Of a stretch of DNA of 57,126 bases, positions 1 to 8,098 are shown piece after piece; within the stretch, counting starts at the first letter, position 1, and each line of letters opens with the position of its first letter. The position numbers were made by a program, and so were the translations under genes. The DNA comes from Bacteroidota bacterium (GTDB lineage: Bacteria > Bacteroidota > Bacteroidia > Chitinophagales > Chitinophagaceae), in NCBI GenBank assembly GCA_013288945.1, contig JABDAZ010000015.1:1-57126 (forward strand), in the 5' to 3' direction. A model generated the notes under the pieces. It searched no databases. It worked only from the letters and a program-made list of their open reading frames with translations, and was not told the DNA's origin.

Positions 1-452
1 AGGTATTGGTTTTGGACGAACCAACCAACGGACTCGATCCTGTTGGCATTGCTGAAATACGCGACCTTATTAAAGAGCTTGCAAAAAAAGGGCACACCAT
101 TATTATGGCAAGCCACTTATTGGATGAAGTTGAAAAAGTTTGCACGCACGTAGCCATTTTAAAAAAAGGAACACTATTAACAACAGGCGATGTAAACGAT
201 GTGTTGATTGATGATGATTTGGTTGAAATAAGTGCGCATGATTTGAATGCACTCACTGCAGTTATTAATAATTATGGCAACGGAATTAAAGTATCGCGCG
301 ATGAAAATACGTTGCAATTAATTTTTCCAAAAGGCTCTGCAAAACTGGATGACATTAATAATTTTTGTTTCAGCAAAGGCATTGTATTAACGCATTTATT
401 ATTTAAAAAGAAAAGGCTCGAAGCCAAATTTTTTGAACTCACCAATAACTAA
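1..452 (+). CDS. ABC transporter ATP-binding protein (3' part only)
   Basis: This is the C-terminal half of an ABC ATPase whose start lies before the window. The readable part opens at the Walker B segment (VLDEP), followed by the D-loop (NGLDP) and the H-loop histidine in MASHLLDEV. The Walker A and signature motifs must lie upstream. The last 80 or so residues form the small C-terminal extension common in ATPases that pair with ABC-2 permeases. The permease gene follows after 17 bp, so the two probably form one exporter operon. The substrate cannot be told from the sequence; relatives export antibiotics, peptides or lipids. Confidence 0.9.
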   Translation, partial: VLVLDEPTNGLDPVGIAEIRDLIKELAKKGHTIIMASHLLDEVEKVCTHVAILKKGTLLTTGDVNDVLIDDDLVEISAHDLNALTAVINNYGNGIKVSRDENTLQLIFPKGSAKLDDINNFCFSKGIVLTHLLFKKKRLEAKFFELTNN

Positions 453-469
453 TCTTACAAACAATTTTC

Positions 470-1288
470 ATGTTCAATATCTTAAAAACGGAGTGGCTTA
501 AAATACAAAAATATCCTGCGTTCTGGTGGGTGATGGGCATTACAGCGCTCACTTATCCGGGTATTAATTATATGTTTTACCGCATTTATTTGCAAATCAC
601 CAGCAACGAAAATCAATCTGGTGGCATTGTAAAAGCCTTGCTGGGCAACCCTTTCGCGATGCCCGAAGCCTGGCGCACTGTTGCTTATTTTTCTTCGCTG
701 TTTGTTTTTATTCCGGCTATTGTAATCATCATGCTCATCACCAATGAGTATACTTACAAAACAAACCGGCAAAATATTATCGACGGCTGGAGCCGCCGCG
801 ATTTTATGATTGGAAAATTATTTGATGTATTAATATTGTCTGTATTAATAACTGTTTTATATACACTTGTTACAATCATTATCGGCATACCAAACACAAC
901 AGATGCCAATGCAAACAAGTGGTCGCTTATGTATTATATTGGTTTGTTTTTGCTGCAAAGTATTTCGCAATTATCACTTGCATTTTTAGTGGGTTTTATA
1001 GTGCGCAAATCTTTTATTGCGCTTGCAATTTTTGCTTTTTATTACATCGTGCTTGAGCCGATTGGCGTCAATTTGCTTAAATATAAATTCAACAGTTCCG
1101 TTGGAAGTTATTTTCCATTAGAAATTTCGCACAAGCTTTTGCCACGGCCATCTATTTTTAGCAAACTCGATGAAAAGGCCTACCAGGCTACATTAGACGC
1201 AGTTAAATATCATATTGGCTACACATTAATCTTAATCGCATTAACATGGCTTTTTTGTTTCTGGATTAATAAGCGCCGTGATTTATAA
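470..1288 (+). CDS. ABC-2 type transporter permease subunit
   Basis: This 272-residue membrane protein has about six hydrophobic segments. The first lies near residues 17-37, and the others fall at roughly 75-95, 115-140, 150-175, 180-200 and 248-265. A cytoplasmic N-terminus (MFNILKTEWLKIQKYPAF) matches the usual start of ABC-2 permeases. It lies 17 bp downstream of the ATPase gene, which strongly suggests the two form one transporter in the inner membrane. The product is family-level only; the cargo is unknown. The next gene is separated by 146 bp containing a dispersed repeat, so the operon probably ends here. Confidence 0.85.
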   Translation: MFNILKTEWLKIQKYPAFWWVMGITALTYPGINYMFYRIYLQITSNENQSGGIVKALLGNPFAMPEAWRTVAYFSSLFVFIPAIVIIMLITNEYTYKTNRQNIIDGWSRRDFMIGKLFDVLILSVLITVLYTLVTIIIGIPNTTDANANKWSLMYYIGLFLLQSISQLSLAFLVGFIVRKSFIALAIFAFYYIVLEPIGVNLLKYKFNSSVGSYFPLEISHKLLPRPSIFSKLDEKAYQATLDAVKYHIGYTLILIALTWLFCFWINKRRDL

Positions 1289-1320
1289 AAAAATATTTTT
1301 GAAGTGATCGGTTGATTAAT

Positions 1321-1365
1321 AATCAACTTCAGTGGCGTCGCACTCTTGTACTTTGGTTCTTTATT
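1321..1365 (-). repeat. Dispersed 45-bp repeat, copy 1 (inverted)
   Basis: Read on the minus strand, this stretch carries the core GTACAAGAGTGCGACGCCA. It matches copy 2 (1962-2014) without mismatch over about 33 bp and over about 42 of 45 bp in total. It is the only copy in this orientation. With copy 2 it forms an inverted pair around the gene at 1435-1956. It lies 32 bp after the end of the permease gene. Confidence 0.85.
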
Positions 1366-1384
1366 CAGCCATAAAAAATCTGCA

Positions 1385-1422
1385 AACCTGCGTTAAGAAA
1401 ATTTAGTCACAATTCGCAGGTT
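1385..1422. repeat. Short inverted repeat before the secreted-protein gene
   Basis: The arms AACCTGCG (1385-1392) and CGCAGGTT (1415-1422) are exact reverse complements separated by 22 bp. The second arm ends 12 bp before the ATG at 1435. It could be an operator, an RNA hairpin in the leader or part of the neighbouring repeat element. The sequence alone does not decide. Confidence 0.4.
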
Positions 1423-1434
1423 AAAAATTTTATC

Positions 1435-1956
1435 ATGAAAAATAAATTGCTATTAATAATTGTTTTGCTTTTATTAATAAACAAAGCATACAATCAAAAT
1501 TTACAAACAACAATAAAAGTGCAAGCCGTAAATATGGCGAATGCATTAATACAAAATGACTTTCCAAATTTTGTAAAATACATGGACCCAAAAATCATTG
1601 CTTACGTTGGTGGAAAAGAAAAATTAAAAGCAACGATGGATACTGCTGCACTAAAAATGAAAATGTTTGGCGCATCTTTTAAAAAAATATTAATCGGCAA
1701 TCCTGGTGAAATCATCTCTTATAAAAACCAGTTGCAGTGCGTGGTTCCGGAGAGTACGGAAATTGAAAGTGTGCTTGGAAGTTTGGCTGCGCAAACATCA
1801 TTAATAGCCATTTCCATTGATAAAGGAAAGAACTGGTATTTTACGGATACCAATATTTATAAGGCAGACAAAATAAAATCATTAATGCCGGATTTAAGCC
1901 CGAAGCTTGTTATTCCACCGCAGCAAAAGCCTGTATTAACGCCGAAAAAAAATTAG
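1435..1956 (+). CDS. Small secreted protein of unknown function
   Basis: This 173-residue protein starts with a clear signal peptide (hydrophobic residues 6-16, cleavage probably near residue 20). The mature part is a compact alpha/beta domain of about 130 residues followed by a proline-rich tail (residues 155-173). The pattern of an N-terminal helix with 'VNMANALIQNDFPNFVKYM' and later strands resembles NTF2-like or SnoaL-like secreted domains of Bacteroidota, but this is inference. The gene stands alone. It is bracketed by inverted copies of a dispersed repeat (1321-1365 and 1962-2014), and the second copy begins only 6 bp after the stop codon. That layout would fit a mobile cassette or a long transcript hairpin. 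Confidence 0.7.
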   Translation: MKNKLLLIIVLLLLINKAYNQNLQTTIKVQAVNMANALIQNDFPNFVKYMDPKIIAYVGGKEKLKATMDTAALKMKMFGASFKKILIGNPGEIISYKNQLQCVVPESTEIESVLGSLAAQTSLIAISIDKGKNWYFTDTNIYKADKIKSLMPDLSPKLVIPPQQKPVLTPKKN

Positions 1957-1961
1957 TGCTC

Positions 1962-2014
1962 AATAAAGAACCAAAGTACAAGAGTGCGACGCCAATGAAG
2001 TTGAATAGAAATTC
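1962..2014 (+). repeat. Dispersed 45-bp repeat, copy 2
   Basis: Carries the core GTACAAGAGTGCGACGCCA followed by ATGAAGTTGAATAGAAATTC. It begins 6 bp after the stop codon of the small secreted protein. It matches copy 4 (26544-26602) from the core through GAATAGAAATTCAA with one core mismatch. Copy 1 at 1321-1365 is its inverted partner. Confidence 0.85.
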
Positions 2015-2062
2015 AATCGCCGGGTTAATACTAATTTTTCAAACAATTTTATGATTAATGGA

Positions 2063-2144
2063 ACGCGGATTTTTTTTATGATTTTAATGATCGATGATGA
2101 TGTATAAAATCATAACAAATCTTACTCGTCATAAAAATCTGCGT
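2063..2144. repeat. Long nested hairpin in a convergent gap
   Basis: Two nested inverted repeats share one centre. The outer arms are ACGCGGATTTTT (2063-2074) and AAAAATCTGCGT (2133-2144), with one mismatch. The inner arms are TTATGATTTTA (2076-2086) and TAAAATCATAA (2105-2115), which are exact. The element lies between convergent genes. It could serve as a two-way terminator or be a palindromic repeat element; other copies would settle this. Confidence 0.6.
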
Positions 2145-2155
2145 GCTGTTTTTTA

Positions 2156-3088
2156 TTAATGAGCAATCAAATCTTTCAACGCATTTTCAATGGTTGGAAA
2201 TAAAAATTGAAAACCTGCATTGCGGATTTTTGTTGCGCTTACGGTTGCGCTTTTTAAAACTTCAATACTTAATTCTCCAAGCATTATTTTTAATACAAAC
2301 GTTGGCACATGCATCGACACAAAAAATTTTCCTTTCATTTGCGTTGCCAACTCAAGCGTTAATGTTTTATTATCAACCGGATTTGGCGCGACCGCATTAT
2401 ACACCCCGCGCATATTCTCATTCGCAATTGCATCTGCATACATGCGGCACAAATCGTTTATATGAATCCAGCTTAATACTTGTTTGCCATTGCCTAAAAT
2501 GCCCGCCACGCCCAGCTTTACGGGCTTTTTAAATTCTGCCAGTGCGCCGCCATCGTTGCTTAACACAATTCCGGTGCGTAGTATTATTAATCGTTTATTT
2601 GTTGTGTTTAATGGTTCAATACTTTGTTCCCAAAGCCTGCATGTTTCTCCTAAAAATGAAGTGTCGGCTTTATCATTTTCTGTAAATGGTTTGGGATTTG
2701 GTATTAATAAATCTGGCCCGTACCAACCAATTGCAGATGCGCTTACAACTGCTTTTATATTATTTGAAATTTCGCTGATCGCTTTTATTATTAATGCACT
2801 GCTTTTTGTACGGCTTTCAACAATTTCTTTTTTTCTTTTATCAGTCCATCGTTTATCTGCAACGCCGGCGCCGGCGAGATGTACAATATAATCAGCGCGT
2901 TTTATTGCATCTTCATCTATTGTTTGATTTTCTATATTCCAGATTGCGTAAGAAATATTTTGTGGTTTATCTTTTTCCTTTGGTAATTTTCTTCCTACAA
3001 TAATTACTTCGTAATTTCTTTCAACCAATAATTTGCTTAATGCTTTTCCAACTAAGCCTGAACCGCCGGTGATGAGAACTGTTGGCAT
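2156..3088 (-). CDS. TIGR01777 family epimerase (YfcH/SDR39U1-like)
   Basis: This 310-residue protein is an atypical short-chain dehydrogenase/epimerase. The N-terminal nucleotide-binding motif GGSGLVG sits at about residues 8-14. The middle has 'VSASAIGWYG', where the family keeps its Ser/Tyr pair. The C-terminal 50 residues ('GELSIEVLKSATVSATKI') match the small DUF1731 domain that closes this family. The length is normal. Members are often mislabelled as cell division inhibitors; the real substrate is not known. A possible -7 element (TAACTTTA) lies 20 bp upstream of the start, and the divergent neighbour is trmD. Confidence 0.9.
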   Translation of the reverse strand: MPTVLITGGSGLVGKALSKLLVERNYEVIIVGRKLPKEKDKPQNISYAIWNIENQTIDEDAIKRADYIVHLAGAGVADKRWTDKRKKEIVESRTKSSALIIKAISEISNNIKAVVSASAIGWYGPDLLIPNPKPFTENDKADTSFLGETCRLWEQSIEPLNTTNKRLIILRTGIVLSNDGGALAEFKKPVKLGVAGILGNGKQVLSWIHINDLCRMYADAIANENMRGVYNAVAPNPVDNKTLTLELATQMKGKFFVSMHVPTFVLKIMLGELSIEVLKSATVSATKIRNAGFQFLFPTIENALKDLIAH

Positions 3089-3107
3089 GATTAAAATTTT
3101 ATTTTCG

Positions 3108-3115
3108 TAAAGTTA
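3108..3115 (-). promoter_or_regulatory. Candidate -7 promoter element for the epimerase gene
   Basis: On the minus strand this reads TAACTTTA, one base from the Bacteroidota consensus TAnnTTTG. It lies 19 bp before the ATG at 3088. No clear -33 TTTG was seen at the expected distance. Confidence 0.4.
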
Positions 3116-3133
3116 GCTTGTGCAGCGCAATCT

Positions 3134-3141
3134 TATCTTTG
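3134..3141 (+). promoter_or_regulatory. -7 promoter element for trmD, next to the start codon
   Basis: TATCTTTG matches the Bacteroidota -7 consensus TAnnTTTG exactly. Only four bases separate it from the ATG at 3146, so transcription would begin at or very near the start codon. The trmD mRNA is therefore predicted to be leaderless or nearly so. Confidence 0.6.
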
Positions 3142-3145
3142 TTGT

Positions 3146-3826
3146 ATGAAAATTGATATCATCACAGTGTTGCCGGAATTACTTGAAAGCCCTTTCGCAC
3201 ATTCTATTTTAAAACGCGCGAAAGAAAAAGGTTTGCTGGAAGTGAACATTCACAACCTGCGCAAATGGGCTTTGAACGAATACGGGCAAATAGACGATTA
3301 TCAATATGGCGGCGGCGCGGGAATGGTGATGATGCCCGAACCTTTGGCAAATGCGATTGAACATTTGGCGAAAGAAACGAAATATGATGAAGTAATTTTT
3401 ATGACGCCAGATGGAGAATTGTTCAACCAAAAAATGGCGAACGCACTTTCACTAAAAGAAAATTTATTAATAATCTGCGGCCATTATAAAGGCATTGACG
3501 ATCGCATACGCGAGCATTTTGTTACAAAAGAAATTTCTGTAGGCGATTATGTATTAAGTGGCGGAGAACTGGCAGCAGCAATAGTTACAGACGCCATCGG
3601 AAGATTAATACCAGGCGTTTTAAATAATGAAACATCTGCATTGTTTGATTCTTTCCAGGATAATTTATTGGCGCCACCGGTTTATACAAGGCCTGCAGAT
3701 TTCAGAAACTGGAAAGTGCCGGAAATATTATTAAGCGGCGATCCAAAAAAAATAGATGAATGGAGAAATGAACAATCGCTTCAACGAACTGCAGAGAGGC
3801 GGCCGGATTTGTTGGATGATAAGTAA
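3146..3826 (+). CDS. trmD: tRNA (guanine-N1-)-methyltransferase
   Basis: TrmD methylates G37 next to the anticodon of several tRNAs and so prevents frameshifting. It is a homodimeric SPOUT methyltransferase of the cytoplasm. This 226-residue product has the family hallmarks: the start [17 protein letters not shown], the [11 protein letters not shown] loop near residue 53, [10 protein letters not shown] near residue 111, and the knot segment [13 protein letters not shown] near residue 132. The length is normal. It is not beside rplS or rimM, its usual partners in many bacteria. Here it stands alone, divergent from the epimerase gene and ending at a strong bidirectional terminator. Confidence 0.97.
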   Translation: MKIDIITVLPELLESPFAHSILKRAKEKGLLEVNIHNLRKWALNEYGQIDDYQYGGGAGMVMMPEPLANAIEHLAKETKYDEVIFMTPDGELFNQKMANALSLKENLLIICGHYKGIDDRIREHFVTKEISVGDYVLSGGELAAAIVTDAIGRLIPGVLNNETSALFDSFQDNLLAPPVYTRPADFRNWKVPEILLSGDPKKIDEWRNEQSLQRTAERRPDLLDDK

Positions 3827-3836
3827 GAAGGATAAA

Positions 3837-3864
3837 GTAAAAAATAAAATGTAAAAAGTAAAAA
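3837..3864 (+). repeat. 7-bp periodic array after trmD
   Basis: Four consecutive heptamers read GTAAAAA, ATAAAAT, GTAAAAA and GTAAAAA. An array of the reverse-complement type (TTTTTAC/TTTTTAT, A residues at 3967, 3974 and 3981) lies at 3961-3984. The two flank the trmD terminator as an inverted pair. The right-hand array runs into the stop codon of the LolA-like gene. Confidence 0.65.
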
Positions 3865-3926
3865 AACGTCGTTATAAATTCTTGCTACATCAAATTGAAA
3901 ATAAATTTTCAATTTAGTTTATTAAT

Positions 3927-3959
3927 AAAAAAGGTGCAGATAAAACCCGCACCTTTTTT
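3927..3959. terminator. Bidirectional terminator between trmD and the LolA-like gene
   Basis: An exact 11-bp inverted repeat, AAAAAAGGTGC (3927-3937) and GCACCTTTTTT (3949-3959), has an 11-base loop. The T-run on the plus strand and the A-run on its left side let it stop transcription from both sides. It lies between the convergent ends of trmD and the gene at 3979-4698. Confidence 0.85.
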
Positions 3960-3978
3960 GTTTTTTATTTTTTACTTT

Positions 3979-4698
3979 TTATTTCGGCATCATAAAAATC
4001 TTCGGGTCAACATCTTTATTGATTTCGATTTTTGTGTAATTAATCGTTACATCATATCCCATATTTGTAACGCCCATTGTGTAAGGAACTACATAGCCGA
4101 TATCCGTTTTTTTATAGTTAGAAAACGTAACGCTGCTGGCAACATCTTTGCCTTCAATTGAAACTTTTGAATCAACTTTTAATACATAATAAGTTGTTGG
4201 ATCAATAAAATAAATCATTTCAGTTCCCGGCTGGCTCAATTTAATTTTATATGTATTAACGTTTTGAAAAGTTTCGCGGCCAATCAATGAATCTTTAAAA
4301 CCTTTTTCTTTAAACCCAACTAAATCACCACCAACATGCAAAGATGCCTGGCCTTTTTTTACCAATTCAGCAGGCAGTGGTGACGCTTCTGTTTGTCCGG
4401 CCAAAGGGTTCATCGCCCAGCCAGATGTATCTGTAATAACCTGGATAATATCCATTCCGTTCACGCTTGTTTGCGATTTAAAACCTTTACCAACAAGCAC
4501 CGTAGTCTGGCTCGGATAATCGTTGCCCATTGCATTTGCAGCACCTTCAGAGTAAATCGATTTTACTTTTGCAAGCACATCTTTTCCGCCAATGGCATCA
4601 ACATGTTTGCTGATAATTTCATCAGCAGTTTGCGCTTTTATTGCTGTAACACTTATTAATGTAATAAAAGCAATCAATCCGAATCGTAATAATTTCAT
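3979..4698 (-). CDS. LolA-like periplasmic protein (outer membrane lipoprotein-sorting type)
   Basis: This 239-residue protein has an N-terminal signal peptide (hydrophobic 5-20, cleavage probably after AKAQ near residue 23). The start of the mature protein, 'TADEIISKHVDAIGGKDVLAKVKSI', is typical of the large Bacteroidota group with a LolA/LolB-like half-barrel fold. A single domain fills the rest. These proteins are thought to bind acyl chains in the periplasm, but the specific role is unknown. The classical lolA gene would be expected to accompany ftsK or similar genes, which are absent here, so I treat this as a paralogue. A TATCTTTA element lies 32 bp upstream. Confidence 0.75.
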   Translation of the reverse strand: MKLLRFGLIAFITLISVTAIKAQTADEIISKHVDAIGGKDVLAKVKSIYSEGAANAMGNDYPSQTTVLVGKGFKSQTSVNGMDIIQVITDTSGWAMNPLAGQTEASPLPAELVKKGQASLHVGGDLVGFKEKGFKDSLIGRETFQNVNTYKIKLSQPGTEMIYFIDPTTYYVLKVDSKVSIEGKDVASSVTFSNYKKTDIGYVVPYTMGVTNMGYDVTINYTKIEINKDVDPKIFMMPK

Positions 4699-4729
4699 AA
4701 AAAAATTTTAAGTTTTGTTGTTAAGTATA

Positions 4730-4737
4730 TAAAGATA
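4730..4737 (-). promoter_or_regulatory. Candidate -7 promoter element for the LolA-like gene
   Basis: TATCTTTA on the minus strand differs by one base from the consensus TAnnTTTG. It is 31 bp before the ATG at 4698. Confidence 0.4.
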
Positions 4738-4848
4738 AGATTCTATTGTTTCCGGCGTTTTTTTCTGTGTTTTTATATTATTAATAATATCAGAAAAATT
4801 TCGCCACATTATATTTACTAATTTTCCTGTTGCAAAAATGAATCCACA

Positions 4849-6504
4849 ATGAAACAATTCACAGGTAATTTTGTTGACATCCCGAATAAAAAAATTTATC
4901 CCGCAGAAATAAAAGTTGCAAATGGAAAAATAATTTCCATCACAAAACTTACATCCAATATTCCACATTTCACATCGTACATTCTTCCAGGTTTTATTGA
5001 TGCGCATGTTCATATAGAAAGTTCCATGCTTGTGCCGTGTGAATTTGCAAAGCTTGCCGTTGTTCACGGCACTGTTGCAACAGTTAGCGACCCGCATGAA
5101 ATTGCAAATGTGTGCGGCATTAAAGGCGTTGAGTTTATGATTGAAAATGGCAAAACAGTTCCGTTCAAATTTAATTTTGGCGCGCCAAGCTGTGTGCCGG
5201 CAACGGTTTTCGAAACTGCAGGTGCATCATTAAATGCGGATGAAGTAAATATTTTACTACAGAAAGAGGAAATAAAATATCTGAGTGAGATGATGAATTT
5301 TCCCGGCGTTTTAAATAAAGATGAAGAAGTGATGAAAAAAATTTCTTCTTCATTAAAATTATCAAAACCTGTTGATGGTCACGCGCCTGGATTAATGGGC
5401 GATTTGGCGAAACAATATATTGATGCAGGAATAAGCACCGACCATGAATGTTTTACAAAAGAAGAAGCGCTGGACAAATTAAAATACGGAATGAAAATTA
5501 TTATCCGTGAAGGAAGCGCAGCCAAAAATTTTGATGCATTAATAGATTTGCTGAATGATTATCCTGAGATGATAATGTTTTGCAGCGATGATAAACATCC
5601 CGACAGTTTGGTTGCGGGCCACATTAATAAACTCTGTGAAAGGGCCGTGTATAAAGGGATTGACGTGTTTAATATTTTGCAGGCGGCTTGTATCAATCCT
5701 GTTAAGCATTATAAATTGAATGTTGGTTTATTAAAAGAAAATGATGATGCAGATTTTATCACCGTGAAAGATTTAAAAAAGTTTGAAGTGCTGCAAACAT
5801 TTATTAATGGAGAATTGGTTGCAGAAAATGGCAAATCATTTATTAATACAAATAAATCCGGCGTTATTAATCAATTTGATTGTGCTGAAAAAAAACCGGA
5901 AGATTTTCATTTTTTATTAAACAAATGGGGCGAAGAAGAAAATGTAGAACAGGTATATGTTATCGAGGCGTTGGATGGGCAATTAATCACGAATAAACTT
6001 GTAATAGATGTAAATGATATTAAAGTTGCAAACGGTTTATTGCAAAGCAATATTGAAAAAGATATTTTAAAAATAGTTGTAGTGAACCGTTATAAAGATG
6101 CGCCGATTGCAAAATCTTTTATTAAAAATTTTGGTTTGAAGCGCGGCGCGATTGCATCTTCAGTTGCGCACGACAGCCATAATATTGTTGCCGTTGGTGT
6201 GGATGATGAAAGTATTTGCAAGGCAATTAATTTAATAATAAAAGAAAGAGGCGGCGTTAGTTGTGTTGATGATAAGAATGAATTAATACTTGCATTGCCC
6301 GTTGCCGGATTAATGAGCAACGAAGATGGTTATAAAGTTGCAGAAAAATATACAGCAATTGATAAAATGGCGAAAAGCTTAGGATCCACGCTGGCCGCGC
6401 CTTTTATGACATTATCATTTATGGCGTTATTAGTAATCCCGCATTTAAAACTGAGTGATTTGGGATTGTTCGACGGAGATAATTTTAAATTAATTGATAA
6501 TTGA
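4849..6504 (+). CDS. ade: Adenine deaminase
   Basis: Adenine deaminase converts adenine to hypoxanthine and ammonia for purine salvage. This 551-residue protein belongs to the amidohydrolase-type family (Ade/AdeC), not to the adenosine deaminase fold. The metal-binding motif [12 protein letters not shown] lies near residue 46. It is followed by [16 protein letters not shown] near 80 and by [20 protein letters not shown] near 195, both family signatures. The C-terminal third carries the usual [14 protein letters not shown] block. The length is close to the family norm. The gene stands alone, and its stop codon lies inside a heptamer repeat array, so the 3' end may have been shaped by repeat growth. 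Confidence 0.95.
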   Translation: MKQFTGNFVDIPNKKIYPAEIKVANGKIISITKLTSNIPHFTSYILPGFIDAHVHIESSMLVPCEFAKLAVVHGTVATVSDPHEIANVCGIKGVEFMIENGKTVPFKFNFGAPSCVPATVFETAGASLNADEVNILLQKEEIKYLSEMMNFPGVLNKDEEVMKKISSSLKLSKPVDGHAPGLMGDLAKQYIDAGISTDHECFTKEEALDKLKYGMKIIIREGSAAKNFDALIDLLNDYPEMIMFCSDDKHPDSLVAGHINKLCERAVYKGIDVFNILQAACINPVKHYKLNVGLLKENDDADFITVKDLKKFEVLQTFINGELVAENGKSFINTNKSGVINQFDCAEKKPEDFHFLLNKWGEEENVEQVYVIEALDGQLITNKLVIDVNDIKVANGLLQSNIEKDILKIVVVNRYKDAPIAKSFIKNFGLKRGAIASSVAHDSHNIVAVGVDDESICKAINLIIKERGGVSCVDDKNELILALPVAGLMSNEDGYKVAEKYTAIDKMAKSLGSTLAAPFMTLSFMALLVIPHLKLSDLGLFDGDNFKLIDN

Positions 6505-6634
6505 TAATTGATAATTGATAAAAAAAACGATTCTTAATTAATGTTGGTTGTGTTTTATGGAAATATATTTCTCCTCAAAATGACTTCAACTTTTATTTTC
6601 CATTATCAATTATCAATTAACTAATTATCAATTA
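6492..6634. repeat. Inverted pair of 7-bp periodic arrays after ade
   Basis: Four copies of ATTGATA run from 6492 to 6520 and overlap the ade stop codon. The reverse-complement type (ATTATCA, two exact and further degenerate units) runs from 6602 to 6634. About 80 bp separate the arms. On an ade transcript they would fold into a long A/U hairpin. Confidence 0.75.
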
Positions 6635-6747
6635 AAAAAATCTTACCGACAAAACTCCTGCTTTCGCCGCCATTATAAGTTGTATTGCCTAAATGCATTT
6701 GCCTTCCGTGTTTGTGTTTCCTAGTTTTGGTGTATAAATTAAAAATT

Positions 6748-7527
6748 ATGGACACGCAAAATCAAAACACAGATTATAATAAACCAAAGCAAAACAGCCG
6801 CGTTCTTGCAGGCTTTTTTCTATTGCTTGTTGGCGCACTTTTTCTAATGAAAGAAATGTCTTTCCCATTTTTTCCCGACTGGATTTTTACATGGCCAATG
6901 ATATTAATCGCTGTTGGAATTTATACTGGCATAAAACATCAGTTTAGAAATCCGGGTTTTATAATACCAATTATTATTGGCTGTATTTTTTTGACAGATG
7001 AAATGAATTTCGGATTTGATGTTCATCGTTTCATTGTTCCGATAATTATTATTGGTGCTGGTTTTATCATGATCGTTCGCCCGCGAAAACGTAAAGACTG
7101 GAATTGGAAAGTGCAGGATAACCAGCAGCAACCAATTATGCCAAGCTCTGATGCATATACAAAAACTGATAATCAAAATGATTATTCTGCAGGCGATCAT
7201 TTTGATTCCACTTCTGTTTTTGGCGGAACAAAAAAAGTAATTGTTTCTAAAAATTTTTTAAGCGGAGATATCACTTGCTTTATGGGCGGATGCGAAATTG
7301 ATTTTTCGCAAGCGGATATTAATAAACCTGCATTTGTAGATGTAACGCAAATTTTTGGCGGAACAAAATTAGTTGTTCCATCAAACTGGACCATAAGAAC
7401 GGATATGACTGCATTTTTTGGAAGCGTTGAAGACAAGCGCCAGCAGCCGATTAACGCAGACCCTTCAAAAATATTAATCATCCAGGGCACATCTGTTTTT
7501 GGCGGCATTGAAATCAGGAATTATTAA
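6748..7527 (+). CDS. LiaF/LiaI-like membrane protein
   Basis: This 259-residue protein has an N-terminal membrane part with four hydrophobic segments (about residues 18-36, 40-60, 68-85 and 92-110) of the LiaI/LiaF-type transmembrane domain. A soluble C-terminal domain follows, with the repeated theme 'VFGGTKK', 'IFGGTKL' and 'VFGGIEI'. That is typical of the LiaF C-terminal beta-structured domain. In Firmicutes, LiaF restrains a cell-envelope-stress sensor kinase. Here a LytS-type kinase and a LytTR regulator lie just downstream, so a similar role is plausible but inferred. I chose the ATG at 6748 because an upstream TTG at 6685 would add a cysteine-rich stretch that looks like non-coding DNA. 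Confidence 0.8.
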   Translation: MDTQNQNTDYNKPKQNSRVLAGFFLLLVGALFLMKEMSFPFFPDWIFTWPMILIAVGIYTGIKHQFRNPGFIIPIIIGCIFLTDEMNFGFDVHRFIVPIIIIGAGFIMIVRPRKRKDWNWKVQDNQQQPIMPSSDAYTKTDNQNDYSAGDHFDSTSVFGGTKKVIVSKNFLSGDITCFMGGCEIDFSQADINKPAFVDVTQIFGGTKLVVPSNWTIRTDMTAFFGSVEDKRQQPINADPSKILIIQGTSVFGGIEIRNY

Positions 7528-7543
7528 TCAGTTGTCGGTAACA

Positions 7544-7643
7544 GTTTGCAATTTGCATTACCTATCAAGTATGAACTATAAGCTATGAATTATAAAAAAA
7601 GCCAATAGCTAATGGCCAACAGCTAATAGCTAAGATCAATAGC
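7544..7643 (+). repeat. Degenerate 7-bp periodic array leading into dispersed repeat copy 3
   Basis: Fourteen successive heptamers stay in one phase: GTTTGCA, ATTTGCA, TTACCTA, TCAAGTA, TGAACTA, TAAGCTA, TGAATTA, TAAAAAA, AGCCAAT, AGCTAAT, GGCCAAC, AGCTAAT, AGCTAAG, ATCAATA. The phase continues up to the edge of the dispersed repeat at 7644. Confidence 0.7.
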
Positions 7644-7685
7644 GAACCAAAAGTACAAGAGTGCGACGCCAATGAAGATGAATAG
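7644..7685 (+). repeat. Dispersed 45-bp repeat, copy 3
   Basis: Contains GAACCAAAAGTACAAGAG followed by TGCGACGCCAATGAAGATGA. It differs from copy 2 by one extra A and by ATGAA in place of TTGAA. It lies between the LiaF-like gene and the DUF4288 gene, 49 bp before the latter. Confidence 0.85.
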
Positions 7686-7734
7686 TGAACAAATGTTCAG
7701 TTAATAAAAAACTTCAACCAAAAAATTATAACTT

Positions 7735-8094
7735 ATGAACTGGTATCTTGCAAAAATGGTTTACCGGATTATTTGTGGAGATGGAGAACATATTGCGCAA
7801 TTTGATGAGCAATTGCGATTAATAAATGCGCAGGATGAATTGCATGCTTTTCAAAAAGCGCAATTACTTGGCGAACGTGAGCAGGATAATTTTTTAAATG
7901 CAGCGCAAAAACCAGTGCACTGGAAATTTATAGATGTGAGCGAAGTGAATAAACTGGATAATTTTTTGGATGGCGCCGAACTGCATTCAAAAATTTGCGA
8001 AGAAGAAGATGCAGAAAATTATATACGCGTTACGCATTTGCGCGCTGCACGTATTTTGGAAAACAGTTTACAAAAAACTATCAGTTTAAATTAA
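7735..8094 (+). CDS. DUF4288 domain-containing protein
   Basis: This 119-residue soluble protein fits the DUF4288 pattern: 'YLAKMVYRIICGDG' at the start, 'FDEQLRLI' near residue 24, then an acidic helix and 'VHWKFIDVSEVNKL' near residue 60. No signal peptide or membrane segment is present. The function of the family is unknown. The gene is followed after 4 bp by the sensor kinase gene, so the two are almost certainly co-transcribed. Confidence 0.7.
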   Translation: MNWYLAKMVYRIICGDGEHIAQFDEQLRLINAQDELHAFQKAQLLGEREQDNFLNAAQKPVHWKFIDVSEVNKLDNFLDGAELHSKICEEEDAENYIRVTHLRAARILENSLQKTISLN

Positions 8095-8098
8095 CGGC

